This document shows positions 35,698 to 49,400 of a DNA stretch of 64,000 nt, piece after piece. Made by a program: the position numbers and the translations under genes. How positions within the stretch are numbered: position 1 is the stretch's first letter; each line of letters starts with the position of its first letter. The notes under the pieces are model-generated. The model saw only the letters and a list, made by a program, of their open reading frames with translations, made no database searches and was not told where the DNA came from. The DNA comes from Mytilisepta virgata. Its lineage: Eukaryota; Mollusca; Bivalvia; Mytilida; Mytilidae. The stretch lies in NCBI GenBank assembly GCA_028015205.1, contig CM051514.1, positions 39,944,150 to 40,008,149 on the forward strand. Reading direction: 5' to 3'.

Positions 35698-35853
35698 ACT
35701 TCCAATATATGATGAGGTAGGGATGAGCCGCTGGAATAGGTACCTTTTTCATGCACTTGTGCAAAGCATCTACTAGATGGTTATGCAAAGTATCTAGATG
35801 GAAAATGCATCTAGATGGAACCATCGCTATTTTGACATGAACGGCCACTCATA

Positions 35854-36041
35854 GTCATTAGAACCGAGGGCAGAAGTCTCATAATTCATTTGATATGTTA
35901 TAATGTCTGTTACTAATACTAATGCGTATAATATTGCATATGGTCTCTAAATTTGCTTTATATGTATTTGTATGTCTTTGTCACAAATATATCTTTATGT
36001 TTAATGACAAATAAAAGTTCAACATATATTTATTTATAGTA
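35854..36041 (+). pseudogene. LINE tail, copy B, right of transposon
   Basis: The sequence GTCATTAGAACCGAGGGCAG and the LINE 3' end with AATAAA continue copy B's LINE after the insertion. It matches 21165-21357 in copy A. Confidence 0.75.
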
Positions 36042-36264
36042 TGATGACGTTTGGCCTCACTGTGTACTTGGTCTCTGTGTGTACATTCCCCGCGTGCCTG
36101 CGAACTGTTAGATGCTATTGCTGCCGCCTGGTATTATACTGTATAGTTGTCGCTTCAATATGTAACTGCTTTATAGGTTAGTCTATAATATACATGTTAG
36201 AACCTACGTACAGAAGATGAGTCTTTATTCAAGTTGATACTTCACAACCCTCAATAATGTTACA
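36042..36264. repeat. LTR-like repeat, copy B
   Basis: Duplicated counterpart of 21359-21581 with the same ends. Confidence 0.5.
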
Positions 36265-37739
36265 AATTCTAACGTTTAGACTTTCAAAATGCTAAAAATC
36301 CTTTTTATGAACTGAGGTGTCCAGACAGTAATGTGTTTTAGAATAATTAAAAGCAGTAATGTTATTTTATTGGTGAGGTTTGTTTAAAATGAAATGAAGA
36401 ATTTCCAAGTTCTGAATATATTTCTACATTGTTGCATTTCATTTTAGACCGCTAAACATTCGGTGAAGGTATATTCTAATACTGTTACCTGCAGTATATT
36501 ATCTTTAAACGTTTGTTTAAAGTGACCCTCAAACAAATAGTAAAAGTCGATTACTCATCGTTAGACACAAATATTGACATGAAGATAAGACACATATATT
36601 CTATTTATAGCTGGATTTTCCCTATACTATAAATACTATACACGTAACAGACATGACAGATAAAGTTGCAAATTTATCAATTACCGGAATGATCCATGTG
36701 TAGGCTGTGATGAAGTAGATTACTGTTGTGTAAACAACCGTCAACAATATTACTCTCCGATATATTGAAAAAAATATACGTTCCGAAAAATGAAATTAAC
36801 CTAAAATAAACATATTACTTTTCGTAGTAAACAGTTAGCTGTACTGATCCTGCAAAACAATAACACTTATTGCGTATTTCAAAATATAGTTTACAACCAT
36901 ATAAGGTGATGCTACGCACGCCCTTTCATTTTTATTTATTTCTGTCAGTATTATATTTTACAGTGATATGGTAAAAATTACAACATTTACTACTTCTTAC
37001 AAAGACATTTAAAACTTGACTTTATGGCAACTAAATAATGAGAATTTTCAATCAGACTATTTTTCGTTACAGAAATCACTGTTGGAAACAATTACAACAA
37101 CAGAAATTTAAATATTTTGATAAATGTGCAGACATGCCCTGAATTCTATAATAGAAATTGTGATGTGGGCCTGAAAAATGTAGCAGGTAAACATTTTTAC
37201 AGTAGTTTATGGATATGCGCGTCAATGCAAGATCCAGTGAAGTTTTAAACTGGGTGACACATGCATGATACCACTTGATAGACCTGGTTTGAATAAGAAA
37301 ATTTGATAACTTAATAAATAAACTTCAAAGTTGTTTTGATTTAAAAGTGTATTCAACAGCGGAATTATATATATAATATAAATAAAAAATCGAAAATAAT
37401 TTCATAAAGTTATATTTTAATTAAGTTTAATGGAGATCATAAAACAGAAACGTTGTATCTAAGAAGGAGAATTACATGTATTCAGGATGCTTCATGGCCA
37501 AACAAATTCTTAGAAAATGAATCAGAAGTCAAATTATGTGAAAGTGAACACGTGACAGTCACTCTGTATTCCCATCATTCATTGTGAGTCATCCCCCTGT
37601 TATACAATGATTTTATTTATATGTATTGTGATTTCGATTATCTAACCAGTGTAGCATATAGAAAATAAATAATACAAATGTTTTTTTTTACCTGTAACAG
37701 CCTTCACAAAGTGTTGTGAGGGGTTATCAGGAGCTCAGT

Positions 37740-38945
37740 GGACATGTAGTTTGAAAATACGATAAGGGTGTTAGTTTGTCTGCCTTTCCCAAGTATCCTC
37801 ATAATATTATTTGCGACATCACATACAGAGGTTATCTTGCAAACATCATCACTCATATGATCTACGGAAGTAACCAAACAGAAGCCACAATGTACAGTGG
37901 TGGAATGTTTAATCAACCATTATTGAGGTGATAATAAATCATATCTCCCTTACATGAGGTTTTACCTTGGTTGTTATTATGTTGTAAAGACATCTGAGAA
38001 TATTTAAATATGTTGTATAGTGGTTGTTATGACGTTGTACAGACGTAGGACATCCTTATATTTACGTTCATCATGCTTGTTTATCTGATGTTGAACCAAC
38101 GTTATACTGATGTTGTAAAGACGTTGTACAGACGTGGAACATTCTTATTTAGGTTCAGCATGCTGGTTGATCTGACGTTGTACCAACGTTGTACAGATGT
38201 TGTAACGACAATGTACGGACGTGGAACATCGTTATTTAGGTTCAAAATGCTGGTTGATCGGATATTGTACCAATGTGGTACTGATGTTGTAACGACGTTG
38301 TACAGACGTGGAATGGACGTATGTCAAGACGTTAGGTAGACGTCAGATTCTGGCGTCTAACAATTTCATATCCAATCAAAATTTAACGTTGGTGCAACGT
38401 CAGGGTCTGATGTCTAAACGATGTTAATACAACGTCAAATGCCTGCTTGGTTAATATGTTTATATTGGTTTTATACATGTGAAACTTGACCATAAACACT
38501 ATAAATATATGTTTAAAAGTAAAGATTTATATATTTTTTGTTTAAAACCATTTTTCATTATTTCTATTTAGGGTGTTGCTAAAACACGGAAACGGAATAT
38601 AGAAAAACATTTATCCCCGAATTTTCGAAGAAAGTCGGGGAATATAGCGATTGTTTTCATGTTTCATATTCTCTTTTTTACTTTACTATAAATAAGTGTT
38701 GTGAGGGGCTCTCAGTATGCTTTTCCCAAGTTTCCTTATTAATGTGTATCTTTTACATGTACATTGTACACTTAGAAATCACAAATTTGATTTTTATATT
38801 GTGTATTATCCAAATTTGCGACATCACCTATAGGGGTTATCTTAGAGGCCTCATCACTCATATGAACTATGGAAGTAACCAATCAGAAGCCACAATGTAC
38901 AGTGATGGAATGTTTAATCAACCATTATTGAGGTGAAAATAATGT
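37740..38945 (+). repeat. Module block, copy C: two modules plus minisatellite
   Basis: Modules at about 37805-37940 (5' part deleted) and 38775-38945, flanking the minisatellite at 38030-38340. The block ends with the same TCTAACAATTTCATATCCAA tail as B. Confidence 0.8.
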
Positions 38946-38979
38946 TTATATGTCTATATTGGTTTTATACATGTGAAAC

Positions 38980-40140
38980 CGCCTGCCATACAAGATGGTC
39001 ACCATAGCCGAACATAGTTTAACATAGGACAGTATGAAAAAACTTACATAAAAATCTTCTTGTCTGAAACAAATCAGCAAATTGGAACTAAATTTGACAA
39101 AACTAGTGACCCAGAGAATTTTCTTAAAACTCCCCTTGTCTGAATCAGTCAGCCAATTCGAATCAAACTTGGTAGCAATGATCCTCAGATGGTTCTTTAT
39201 CAAAATAGTATGCAATGGACCTGACAATATTCAACATGGTGGCCAAGGTTAACATCGGACCCAATAGGACATTCACTTAAAGATCTTCTTGTCTGAAATC
39301 ACCTAGCCAATTGCAACAGAATTTGGCAGCAATAATTCTTAGGTAGTCCTCTTTCAGAATTTATCCCATGATTCCGCCTGCCATTCAAGAAGGCGACCAG
39401 AGCTGAACATAGTTTAATATAGGACCCTAAGGGAAAATTTACTTAAAAGTCTTCTCGTCAGCCAATTGGATGGTCCTTTATCAGAATTATATCCATTGAC
39501 CCGGATCGCCATCCAAGTTGGCCTCAACAGGCGAACTTAGTTTAACGGCACCTTATTGTAAATTCACTTTAATATTTTCTTATTATCTGAAACCACAGAG
39601 CCAATTTTATTTGAATTCGGCAGCAATTATCCTTAGGTAGTCATCTTTCAGACTTGTATCCCATTAATCCGCCTGCCATGCAAGATGGTCACCATAGCCG
39701 AATATAGGCTAACATTGAAAATTGACTTAAAAATCTTGTCTGATATCAGTAAGCCAAATGTAACCAAACTTTGTAGCAATGATCCTTAGATGTTCCTTTA
39801 TCAGAATTGTATCCAGTGACCCGTACCGCCGTCCAAGATGTCAAACAAGTTTAACATAGGACTATATGGTAAATTCCCTTAAAGATCTTCTTGTCTGAAA
39901 CCTCTGAGCAAATTGGAACCGAATTTGGCAGCAATTATCCTTAGATAGTCCTCTTTCAGAAAAATACTGGATGACCCTACCCGTCATTCAAGATGGACCC
40001 CAGAGCCAAACATAGTTTAACATAGGACCCTACGGGAATATTCACCTATAAAATCTTCTGGTCTGAAACCAGTCAGCAAATTGGAACTAAATACAATCAA
40101 ACTAGTTAGCCAGTTGTAACTTGACAGCAATATTCCAGAA
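38980..40140 (+). repeat. Degenerate ~165 bp tandem array, copy C
   Basis: Colinear with the arrays in A and B and closest to B, sharing its internal deletion near 39470. Confidence 0.8.
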
Positions 40141-40479
40141 TGCCAACCAAAATGGATATAATCGAACAATTTAAGTCTGAAAATGGTATCCAGTTGAGCG
40201 ATACAGGCCCCTGGGAGCCTCTAATTTTCAATTTAGGTATTTTATTTCTTTAGAGTATTTTCATGCACCATATGCAGATGCGTAATAAGGTTTTGGAATT
40301 TTTATTTTCTAAATTGGGGCCCATAGGGGTTCAAAATTGAAAATTGTCAATTTAAACTTGTGACATAAACCCTCTCTCATTTTTCATTTCATACATTTTA
40401 TTTCTGTACAGTATTGTCATGCACTAATTTAAAAATTACACAAATTTAAAAAGTTTATAAAGAAGCATCCACGACACCA

Positions 40480-41080
40480 CTCAAACCTTGAGTTTGATTG
40501 CGCCTGTTAGGTGAACGTCCTACAATTCTTTAAACATGTTAAAGACAATCGCAGGGCTATAAATGTCCGACAAAAGCATAAAATGTATGTTGACACTGAG
40601 GTCATGTTTTCATTCAAACCTACGATTGCATAAGAGTTAGCATCGTCTCAAAGCATCGACAGGCGACACAGAATCTTCCAATGTAACTTGTTGAACATAT
40701 TGTAAAATGTGACGGTTAAAGAGGACAAATATACCTAAGGAGCAACCAAAAACGCAATCCATTAGACATAAAAACCCGGAAAGACAAATGAACAACCATA
40801 AGCAGAACAAAAAACACTGAAAAATAAAAACCAATTAACAACACGAACTCCTGTGGACTCGTGTGATCCGGCACTCGTCATGAAGTTCAAAAGTCATTAC
40901 CGGTGGTAGTCACAGATCAGTTGAGGAACATGAAATGTTACGACAGTGGGAACAGGTCAAACATCATCTTAGATATTGGAACACCGTAACGGTCAATCGA
41001 TACGTATTGACGACCGTAAATTTCATAAGTAATGACATCAAGTTATCCTTGATAAAACCCTGGTTAAGAAGCTTTTGTGA
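40480..41080. repeat. Dispersed repeat (copy C)
   Basis: Nearly identical in structure to the copy at 25820, sharing its segments and its deletion. Confidence 0.7.
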
Positions 41081-41875
41081 CACCAAATTATAAGACTACA
41101 GCAAATATCAAGTGAAGAATATTATAGATCAAAATTCGATATCTCCCTGGACAGTAAGCTGACCTTCTTTGTTACAAGTCCTGTTTAAGTTCCAACTAAA
41201 TTATATTTTATGATATTCCAGTTCATAACTGATAGCTGTTTTAGTGATATTGCTAAACGGGGCAATATCATCAGCTGGCCCCAAATCTCTTACAGGTTCA
41301 ACTGTATATATCTTGTTCCGGACCTCTGGGCTTTTTGTCGTCTTTTGTTGCCTTAAATTACATGGAGTCCTCAGACATAAGAACGGATTTTTGTTTTATT
41401 TTCTATTTAACAGAATCGCGTATCTTATCTTTCACAAAAGTAAATAAAAATACAATATTTAATTCAAGTAGCTTTACAATAAGAAAATATAATGGGTTGC
41501 ATGGTATACACTGAATGAAGATGCTGAATGTTGTTCGAGGTTGGTAATCACTGCCAAACATCAATATTGTATTGACACATTCCACATTTAGCAACAGGAA
41601 TTTCCAATCTATAAATAGTTACACAAATACCGAGAACTTTAATTAGTTACGTAAAATACCAAGAAATTTAATGTCATGTTTCTAAATATATACATGTGGA
41701 ATCCAAATTTTTAGCTGCAGATTTCCCCAACAAGCCTATCATATGAAATTCATTAGTCTAAGAGAAGGAGATATTCTGCAAGGTAAGTTTTTACTATTAG
41801 CACGTTTTACTGTCTCTCAAATCGATATATATAAAACATGATAACATATGATTTTCACATATCGCTGTATAAGAA

Positions 41876-42097
41876 ATGGTGAAATTTCCAGTTGAAGGGA
41901 TATCAGAAAATCTATTCCATCTTTTGCGGATGCACGGGTATTTTCCTAGTGATATGATTAAATTAATCAACAATGATGAGCACAATTTAACAATAAAATT
42001 CAAGAAACACAATGGCAGAGTGCATAAGCACTGTATTGTAAAATCATCAGTCGAGCTTCAAGATATGCAGAATTTCACAGTCAAACATTTGAGCTAA
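41876..42097 (+). pseudogene. Possible exon relic, longest in copy C
   Basis: Seventy-three codons with a charged reading (FHLLRMHGYFPSDMIKLIN, then FKKHNGRVHKHC) that I do not recognise. In copies A (17502-17843) and B (from about 27911) the same protein segment is retained, but the upstream part is shortened, which breaks the frame. B also replaces the first Met and gains an early stop. It could be a fragment of a duplicated gene exon or chance. Confidence 0.25.
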
Positions 42098-43404
42098 AGT
42101 CAGTTCCAGTAAATGTTCATCTGTTATTATGTAATATAATTTTGAAAAATAAAAGTATTTTTTGGTGAGGCCAGAATTGTTCTTATATATGTATTCCTCA
42201 TATTTAAATATATAAAATCTGATTTTAGTCAATTATTTACTTGTTCAACATTAGTACTGTATTAATAAAAGTCATTTTTTAATTAATTATATTTTATTCA
42301 GTCTTTGCATTTTTTTCCCTATAAAAGCTCTACACTCTGAAATAAGTTAATACTACATTGACAAATAAATGAAAAATTATGACGAAGTTAGATATTTAAG
42401 ATTAAACAAACACTTAAAACACATAAACTACTATTTCAGTCACTAAATCCATAAATTAATTCACATTTTAGTTTGAATTTAATTTTTATAAATTTATGAA
42501 TTTTCATATACGCAATGACTTTAGAAACCAATGATAATATCTAAATGTTGCTTAATTTTTCATTTATGTCCAAAATACTGATATTTTTAATTGTTTTTTT
42601 CTTACTTATTAAAACAACATCTCATCAGTTTACAATTTTGTTTTTATAAAGGAATTAATAAAAATTTCCACTTCGCCTTAGTACTTGTTAACCCTCCTTA
42701 CCTGTATTTCACAGCTAAGGCAAAATGGGAACACACCTGTATATGTATATTTTCTATATGGTTTTAAAAATATTTGAACCTACTTAATAGAACTTTTGTA
42801 ACTTTTTTAGAGAAGCGCATAACATTTGTTCTATTTTTAAAAACAGGTCAACCTTGCATAGAATGCACTTTGAAAATAAATGATATCATAAACGACATAA
42901 ATACTTGATTTAATTTTATTTAAATTAAGTTATATCGCGTAATCATATTTTTGATTTTTTTTTAAATATTTTACACGCTTATTTATTTTTGTGGAAGTTT
43001 CATGGCGTGAATGGAGGGGGAGTTCAAATGGAAGTCTAACCCACGTGAATACCTGAAATGACCACTCCAAACGTTTTCTTTTCATTAAATCAATAGGTGA
43101 TAAATTTAAGAGGCCAGAGGTCAACTATATTTAGCCACTTGGAAGTTTATCATATCAAATCTAAAGAATTAAGAGATCTAAGGAGACGGCACATGCTACT
43201 GACCGACTGAATTATTTCTTCTCCTGTTTACATGTTTATGACTAGTTAATCGAAACGATGATAACTTTATCTGTTATATTTTAAAGATTGGAACATCCAT
43301 GCGGGAGTTTTAAAGTAAACAAACAAATGATCGAGAAGATATAAATCGAAAAAAATGTGTCCGATATCTTTTTTAAATACGGTAGTTGTTTTTCTTTTAA
43401 ACAG

Positions 43405-46400
43405 ATTTGCATAGAAATGATGGAAACAGATACAACAATTTCTATGTTACCCGAAAATGCCCAAGATGAAAAAACAAATAGTACAGGAGAATCTTGTTGT
43501 AGAAATAACGTAAGTAACTGTACATCACAAAAGTATATTATTTTCACTCTGCTGTGAATGAATTAGGTTCGTGGCTTTTGAACAACCATAATAGAAGTGA
43601 GAAAATCTATGTTCATGGACGCTGCGATCCGAGATGAAATCCTTGCCAACCCATCTTTTTCAACCAAACAAATTAAGTGGTAGCTGGTTCGGGTATTTTG
43701 TATCAGTACTGCTATCCAGAACTTACTCACTAACTGCCCATAGTGCCATTGGCATGTAGGACAGCAACACATTACGCAAAGTTGAGGTTATTTCTTTTGT
43801 TACCGTTTCCATAACGTCCGTTCTTTTTACAGCACAGAGTTGTTGACCCTGTGCCTAACCTGGAGGGCCAGGGATTTTTTATGTCAAGGTTGCCTTCCTT
43901 TAGATAAGTTGCCAACCAAGGCTTACGAGCCATTATCTACCAAGACGCTAGACTTTAATCAAATTTACAAAATAACGCACTCTTGAATAAACATGCAATT
44001 GAGCAGAGAAAACATTCGTGGCACCTAATATTAAAACAAAATTGGTTAGTGAAAAAAAAAAAATGTTTTTCTTATCTGGAACAATGGGAATTTTACATCA
44101 CGAAATCTCTCATCTTTTCAGTTGAAAGACACAACTAATCAATTGAACAATAAAATACAGAGTAATGAAACAATTCTGTGATAATCTGTGCAACAAACTT
44201 GATAGAAAAAAGTAATTAGATCGGATATGAAATAACGCAGCAACTGTTTAGTAGATTTATATCTTTGTCAAACTTCTGACCCGGATGGACAAAATAACAA
44301 CAAACGTGGAGGGGGGGGGGGGGGGGGGGGTATTAGCTCCAGGGTACTACTCTCTCAAGGGGACATGTACAGTAGGTTCGTGTATTGCAACGGAACGATC
44401 ATGCTGTAGATTATAGATCAGTAATTATTACATGGTGTTTTCCATGTCGGCCATGGTATTATATCGAGACTGTCATATCGGACCGAGGCCATGAAAAGAT
44501 TGCATCTGAAAAATTCTTCTCATAGCATTGATAATAATATGTCTGATGAATTTTCTTTTATTTGATTGTAGTTAAAAACGATAATTGCAGTCATTACAGC
44601 CATTGTTATATCCATTGTCATTATTATTGTACCCATAGCAGTAACATTAGCAAATAAAGATTCACCGGGACCAGAAAAAAATAACCCTTCTAAAGTTTCA
44701 GGTAATGTGAAGATATAAGGATTATATAAATTTTAATAATATTTGATATTTGACTTGCAAAGTGATGCTTCTCCTCTGCAACTGCTTTAATCTTATATTA
44801 AAACTTAACGTACGATTAACAGTGTACCAATATCAAAACCTTAATATGTATATTTTAAATTTATCTTTTTCTATGTCTTTGATTTATGTTTACTCAGAAT
44901 ATTAATCGATGACTATAAAACTATACGTAAAATGCGAAACGAAATATATACCAACGAAATGAAATAATAAACGAAACAAACAAACAAGCAAAGAAATAAA
45001 TATTTAAATATAATTTAAAATTTTGTGAAAACTGTATTTTGATTTAAGAAAACAAGGGGGCTTTTGTTTGAACAAGTACCCTATACAAGACATCGTACGT
45101 CATTTCCGCTTGTTTGACGTTACAAAATTGTTAATTAACACCAATATTTATTTAAAAAAAAGTTCCCGACATCTTTCAAATTGAATTTGTGGTCACAGTT
45201 CAACATTTTTGGAAGCATTTCAGAATACATTTCTATACCTAATGTCAGAGCTATAAGAAAGGCTCAGACTACTGTGTGAACGCTTTAACATTTTCTGGAC
45301 GGTTTTAATTCTACATCGAAGCATTAGTTAACATTAGAAATCCTATTTTATATTTAAGGGAATACGATACAGTAAGGATGTGACATTGGCATTTCATGAT
45401 AATTGGGCATAAGTGCCCATTTGTTATCTACTTTAGAAATATCAGAAGAAAAAAGTACTTTTATGATTTAACTTTCGAGTTATATTGCATTGAATTTTAT
45501 GCATTTTGATCCGAAATGGTACTTTTTGCATTTTCGAGTCGTACATGAAACCTTTGCAACATTTTTTTCACGCCGTTTTTTTTTTTTTTATTTTCCTAAA
45601 AGGTTCTTTTTGTATGGGCAAATTTTAAAATGCATTCATATAAGATATACACGAATTTTCTAACACAATATAAAAAAACTACGAATTTCAGGAACTTTGG
45701 CATTTTCTTCAAATTTTAGTATAATTATATTAAAGTAATGGACATCTGTTTGTAAAAAGAAAAAAAGTAGGGATCCATCTGCTTATTAAGGAATTATTTA
45801 ATAAAAACCTTAAATTTTACCTCACAATGGGTATCTCTTGGCGACGTCATTACCCCCCCCCCCCCCCCTCCCCCCCCCCCCCGCTACTAAATAGGATTCC
45901 CTTATAATCATATGTACGCCTGACCAAAGCCAGTTGAATAACATAGAAAGGGATTAAACAAGACATTCTGTACTTATTGTAATGAACTAAACATGTGCAA
46001 GCATAATTCATCAAATTATCTCGCTCGTATTGCATTAGAGTATGAACAGAAAATGATTTCAATTTAGTACAACTATATGTTACACATATGCAGCTTCAAA
46101 ACTGTCATAAACAAACATTCATTATTTTAGGCTCCAAACAACCACCATCAGAATGTATTTACAACATTACTGACAGTAAGTAAAAAAGATATTTACGATG
46201 ATCTGTTCATTGCTTTATGGTATGATAGGATATTTACAGTACACGTTTATAAAGCCATTGTTCATCGGAGGGCACAACGTTATATTTTTTATAAATTTTG
46301 AAAAAAAATTCTTTAGTTAAAAATGAACTTGAAACTTCCTATTTGTTTGGAAAATCTATAAAGGTGCACATATTCCAGTACTGCACATGTTTAGATTTGT

Positions 46401-49400
46401 AAATCATGAATTTTATTTCTTGTTTTCTTAAACTTTATAAAAATACAATTCTTTAGTATTATGTAGTATCCAGGTAAAATAAATATGAAGAAATATGTCA
46501 TGTATATCACAAAACAATTTCAAATTTAATTAAGACATAATCGTTGTTATCTCCCTTGGCATACTAAAAATAGTTTAATTTAATTATATCTGGTAAATTA
46601 CAAGTTTTGCATTAATTATGCAGTTGTAAGAATTTTTGTTGTGTGGTGTGTTAAAATAAATGTTTCTGATAAACTTGGTTGGCAATTCGTACACATTTCC
46701 TTTGATCTTTTTGCCTAATATTTTTAAGTATATATCACATACAGGCAATACATTAATTGTGTGACGTAATGCGGAAGGAACTACTTATCTGATCATCCAA
46801 TGAAAATGAATTACGGAAATTATCGACGACAAATCGTCAATTCACGCAAATAGTCAATATTTCCTTTCCCATTCACAGTCAAGAATGTGTTTCAAAATGA
46901 TGTCTCGCGCCAATGATTGGTCAACAACATAACAAACTTCTTAAAAATTTAATTACCGATAACCAGAATAATAGGTAGTTTCTTTTTTTGAAACTGACTA
47001 TTTCATGTGAAATATCTAAACTCGCCCACAGGGGCTCGTTACAATTGACACAGTATGTCATCTGTGACTGATCCGGCCCCGATCTATAATACCATAACAA
47101 AATGGAGGAATCAATTCCGAGAGCGCCAAATTTCAAATCGTCAGAATTTTTTTATGTTCTCCATCCAGTCTGCTTTTTTGCTTATTTCTGCAGTAAAATG
47201 ATTATTTTTTAACAAAATGTCTACCTTTTAGCTATAATTTCCCACCAATCGGTTGTATTGGCTCATTTTAGTCCCATTTTGATGAACTCAGACATTCACT
47301 GTCCGGAAGTGACCCACATTTGTATAATTTCCGCAAATTTGACATATCCATTCCGGAGATAATTTGGAACTTACCAGAGTTTTCCTATCCTCACATACTT
47401 GACCCCAAAGGTATTCCGATAAAAAAAAGTTAGTTCCAAATTATCTCCGGAATGGATATGTCAAATTTGGCGGTAATTATACAAATGTGGGTCACTTCCG
47501 GACAGTGAATGTCTGATTTCATCAGAAATGGGACTAAAATGAGCCAATACAACCGATTGGTGGGAAATTATAGCTAAAAGGTAGACATTTTGTTAAAATA
47601 TAATCATTTTACTGCAGAAATAAGCAAAAAAGCAGGCTGGATAAAAAACAGAAAAAAAATTCTGACGATTTGAAATTTGGGGCTCTCGGAATTGATTCCT
47701 CCCTTTTGTTATGGTATTATAGATCGGGGCCGGATCAGTCACAGATGACATACTGTGTCAATTGTAACGAGCCCCTTCGACTCGCCCGAAACTACGTATT
47801 TATAATTTATATGTTCGAATATTTCTTCTTATTAGAAACCGTTTTAATTTAACTTTTATCAAATTTCAGCTTTTCGGCAGAAGCTGAAAGAAGACCCGTT
47901 TGGAAATTTGTGTAAAACAGGTAAGTAACAACTTCAAGTAGAGTTATTTAAAATTGTTCCTTTAAGTTATAAGAAAAATAATGGCCCACCACAGCAGATA
48001 TATATAACCATTGAAATATACGAGACTTGTATCCAGAAGTTTCCAAATACTTATTTTTTGTTATAACCGCAACGTACTTACAAAAGTCCGCAACAGAACA
48101 TGGCATGTGTTTGATATATAAATTATATGAACAATATCTATACCCGAGTATGTAAACAATAATAAGGAATTTTTTTCTTGATTTGCCCTTAAATCTTATT
48201 ATTTGATTGGTTTAAACTGACAATATAAATTTCAGTGCAATTTCTTGTTGGGTCAATTGAAATCATCTGTGCCTTGCCTGTTTGATAGTTAATGACCCAA
48301 TAAAATCCCCAATTGAGGATAATAATATACTATGTAACTAATATAATATTCTTAGTTCGCAAATTAACAAGTAAGAAAATAGACTAGACAATGATAATTT
48401 CGCGGGGAAAAATGATGTTTTCCATTGAATATTGTCACTGTAAAACAAGAATTTCATCATTTTGCTTAAACATAGCCTGTCAAACATGGAATCATGCGTT
48501 TCAGGAGTGTGAGCATGATACATGGATATGGATTTCAATTTTGACACGTTTTTATCACAAGGGTGAGACTTGTGGATATTTATTTATTTATTGTCTTATT
48601 TCACAAGTGCTTTTAATAAATCTTTATCATACTTGTAAATTGTATTTATTATTATTAATTTGTGGTAATCAAATACTGGGAAAAAAATCTTAATTTCAGG
48701 TGGTGAATATGTTAAAAGAAACTGCAATTCCTCTGCAAGCAGTAAGTTGGCTTTTATTGAAGTATATTCAAACATTTATGTGGAAAAATTGAGCTCATTA
48801 AATTTGTCTGCCAGTTAGTTTTTCTAGTTAAGGTGATGTGTTCACAATAAACACTTCAGTATGTAAGGATACCCGGTAAGCGTGTTGTCTTCTGATTGCA
48901 GCGCCTTATTAACAAATGAAGTGAAGTTAAGACATATTTTCTATCTATATGAGACAAAATCTTCAGAAACAAAAACGAGAGTTGAAAGAGAAGATTAAAA
49001 TGTTTAAAGATTTTTTACAAGTATAATTGAATTAAGAAGCACGTTTTCTATCATTTGTGTTATTGAATTAAGGAGCACGTTTTCTGTCATTTGTGTTATT
49101 GAATTTAGGAGCACATTTTCTATCTTTTGTGACATTCAACTGTTGGAAGACAAGTGCACAGTAAATCTAATGCATACATTTATGTAGTAAAATATTCCGT
49201 GATATCGAATGTTAGTGTCGACAATTAGTTCTTTACAATGACGCTCCAATGTCCATTAACGTTAATTTTTGTAGCCCACTAATTATTAATTTGTTTATTT
49301 TTACAATTAAAGACATCATGTAAATTCTCATTTAAGATCCAACATAAAAACAAAAGCGCCTGACTTGCTAGGAGCATTTATCATAGATTTGTTTTGGATA

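Larger units (their letters stand above)
31515..35853. mobile_element. 4.3 kb TIR transposon carrying satellites, nested in copy B
   Basis: Perfect 35 bp terminal inverted repeats (TATGAGTGGCCGTTCATGTC..., 31515-31549 and 35819-35853), extending to 43 bp with one mismatch into CATCTAG. The target is duplicated: GTCATT at 31509-31514 and 35854-35859. Copy A keeps the unoccupied site with a single GTCATT. Inside are a 21 bp array, a 121 bp array, ~0.8 kb of AT-rich DNA, a CR1-like LINE fragment split by a MITE, and a poly-G tract. No transposase was found, so it is non-autonomous. I cannot assign the superfamily from the ends. Confidence 0.88.
21936..36622 (+). repeat. Tandem segmental copy B (with 4.3 kb insertion)
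   Basis: Second copy. B to C spacing is 14,687 bp, which is 10,348 bp once the 4,339 bp transposon at 31515-35853 is subtracted, close to the 10,284 bp A-to-B spacing. B lacks part of the segment present in A and C just after its start (around 22010-22020), and its LINE fragment carries a ~91 bp deletion. Confidence 0.9.
36623..43423 (+). repeat. Tandem segmental copy C (partial, ends at gene start)
   Basis: Third copy, colinear with A and B up to the sequence GCATAGAAATGATGG. In A and B that string is at 18883-18897 and 29295-29309; here it contains the start codon of the membrane-protein gene. C lacks ~700 bp present in A and B (junction near 41590) and has ~140 bp of extra sequence at about 43196-43335. 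Confidence 0.9.

Noticed and set aside
46921..47852. Two nearly identical short proteins on opposite strands
   Set aside because: They are the two arms of the 752 bp foldback element.
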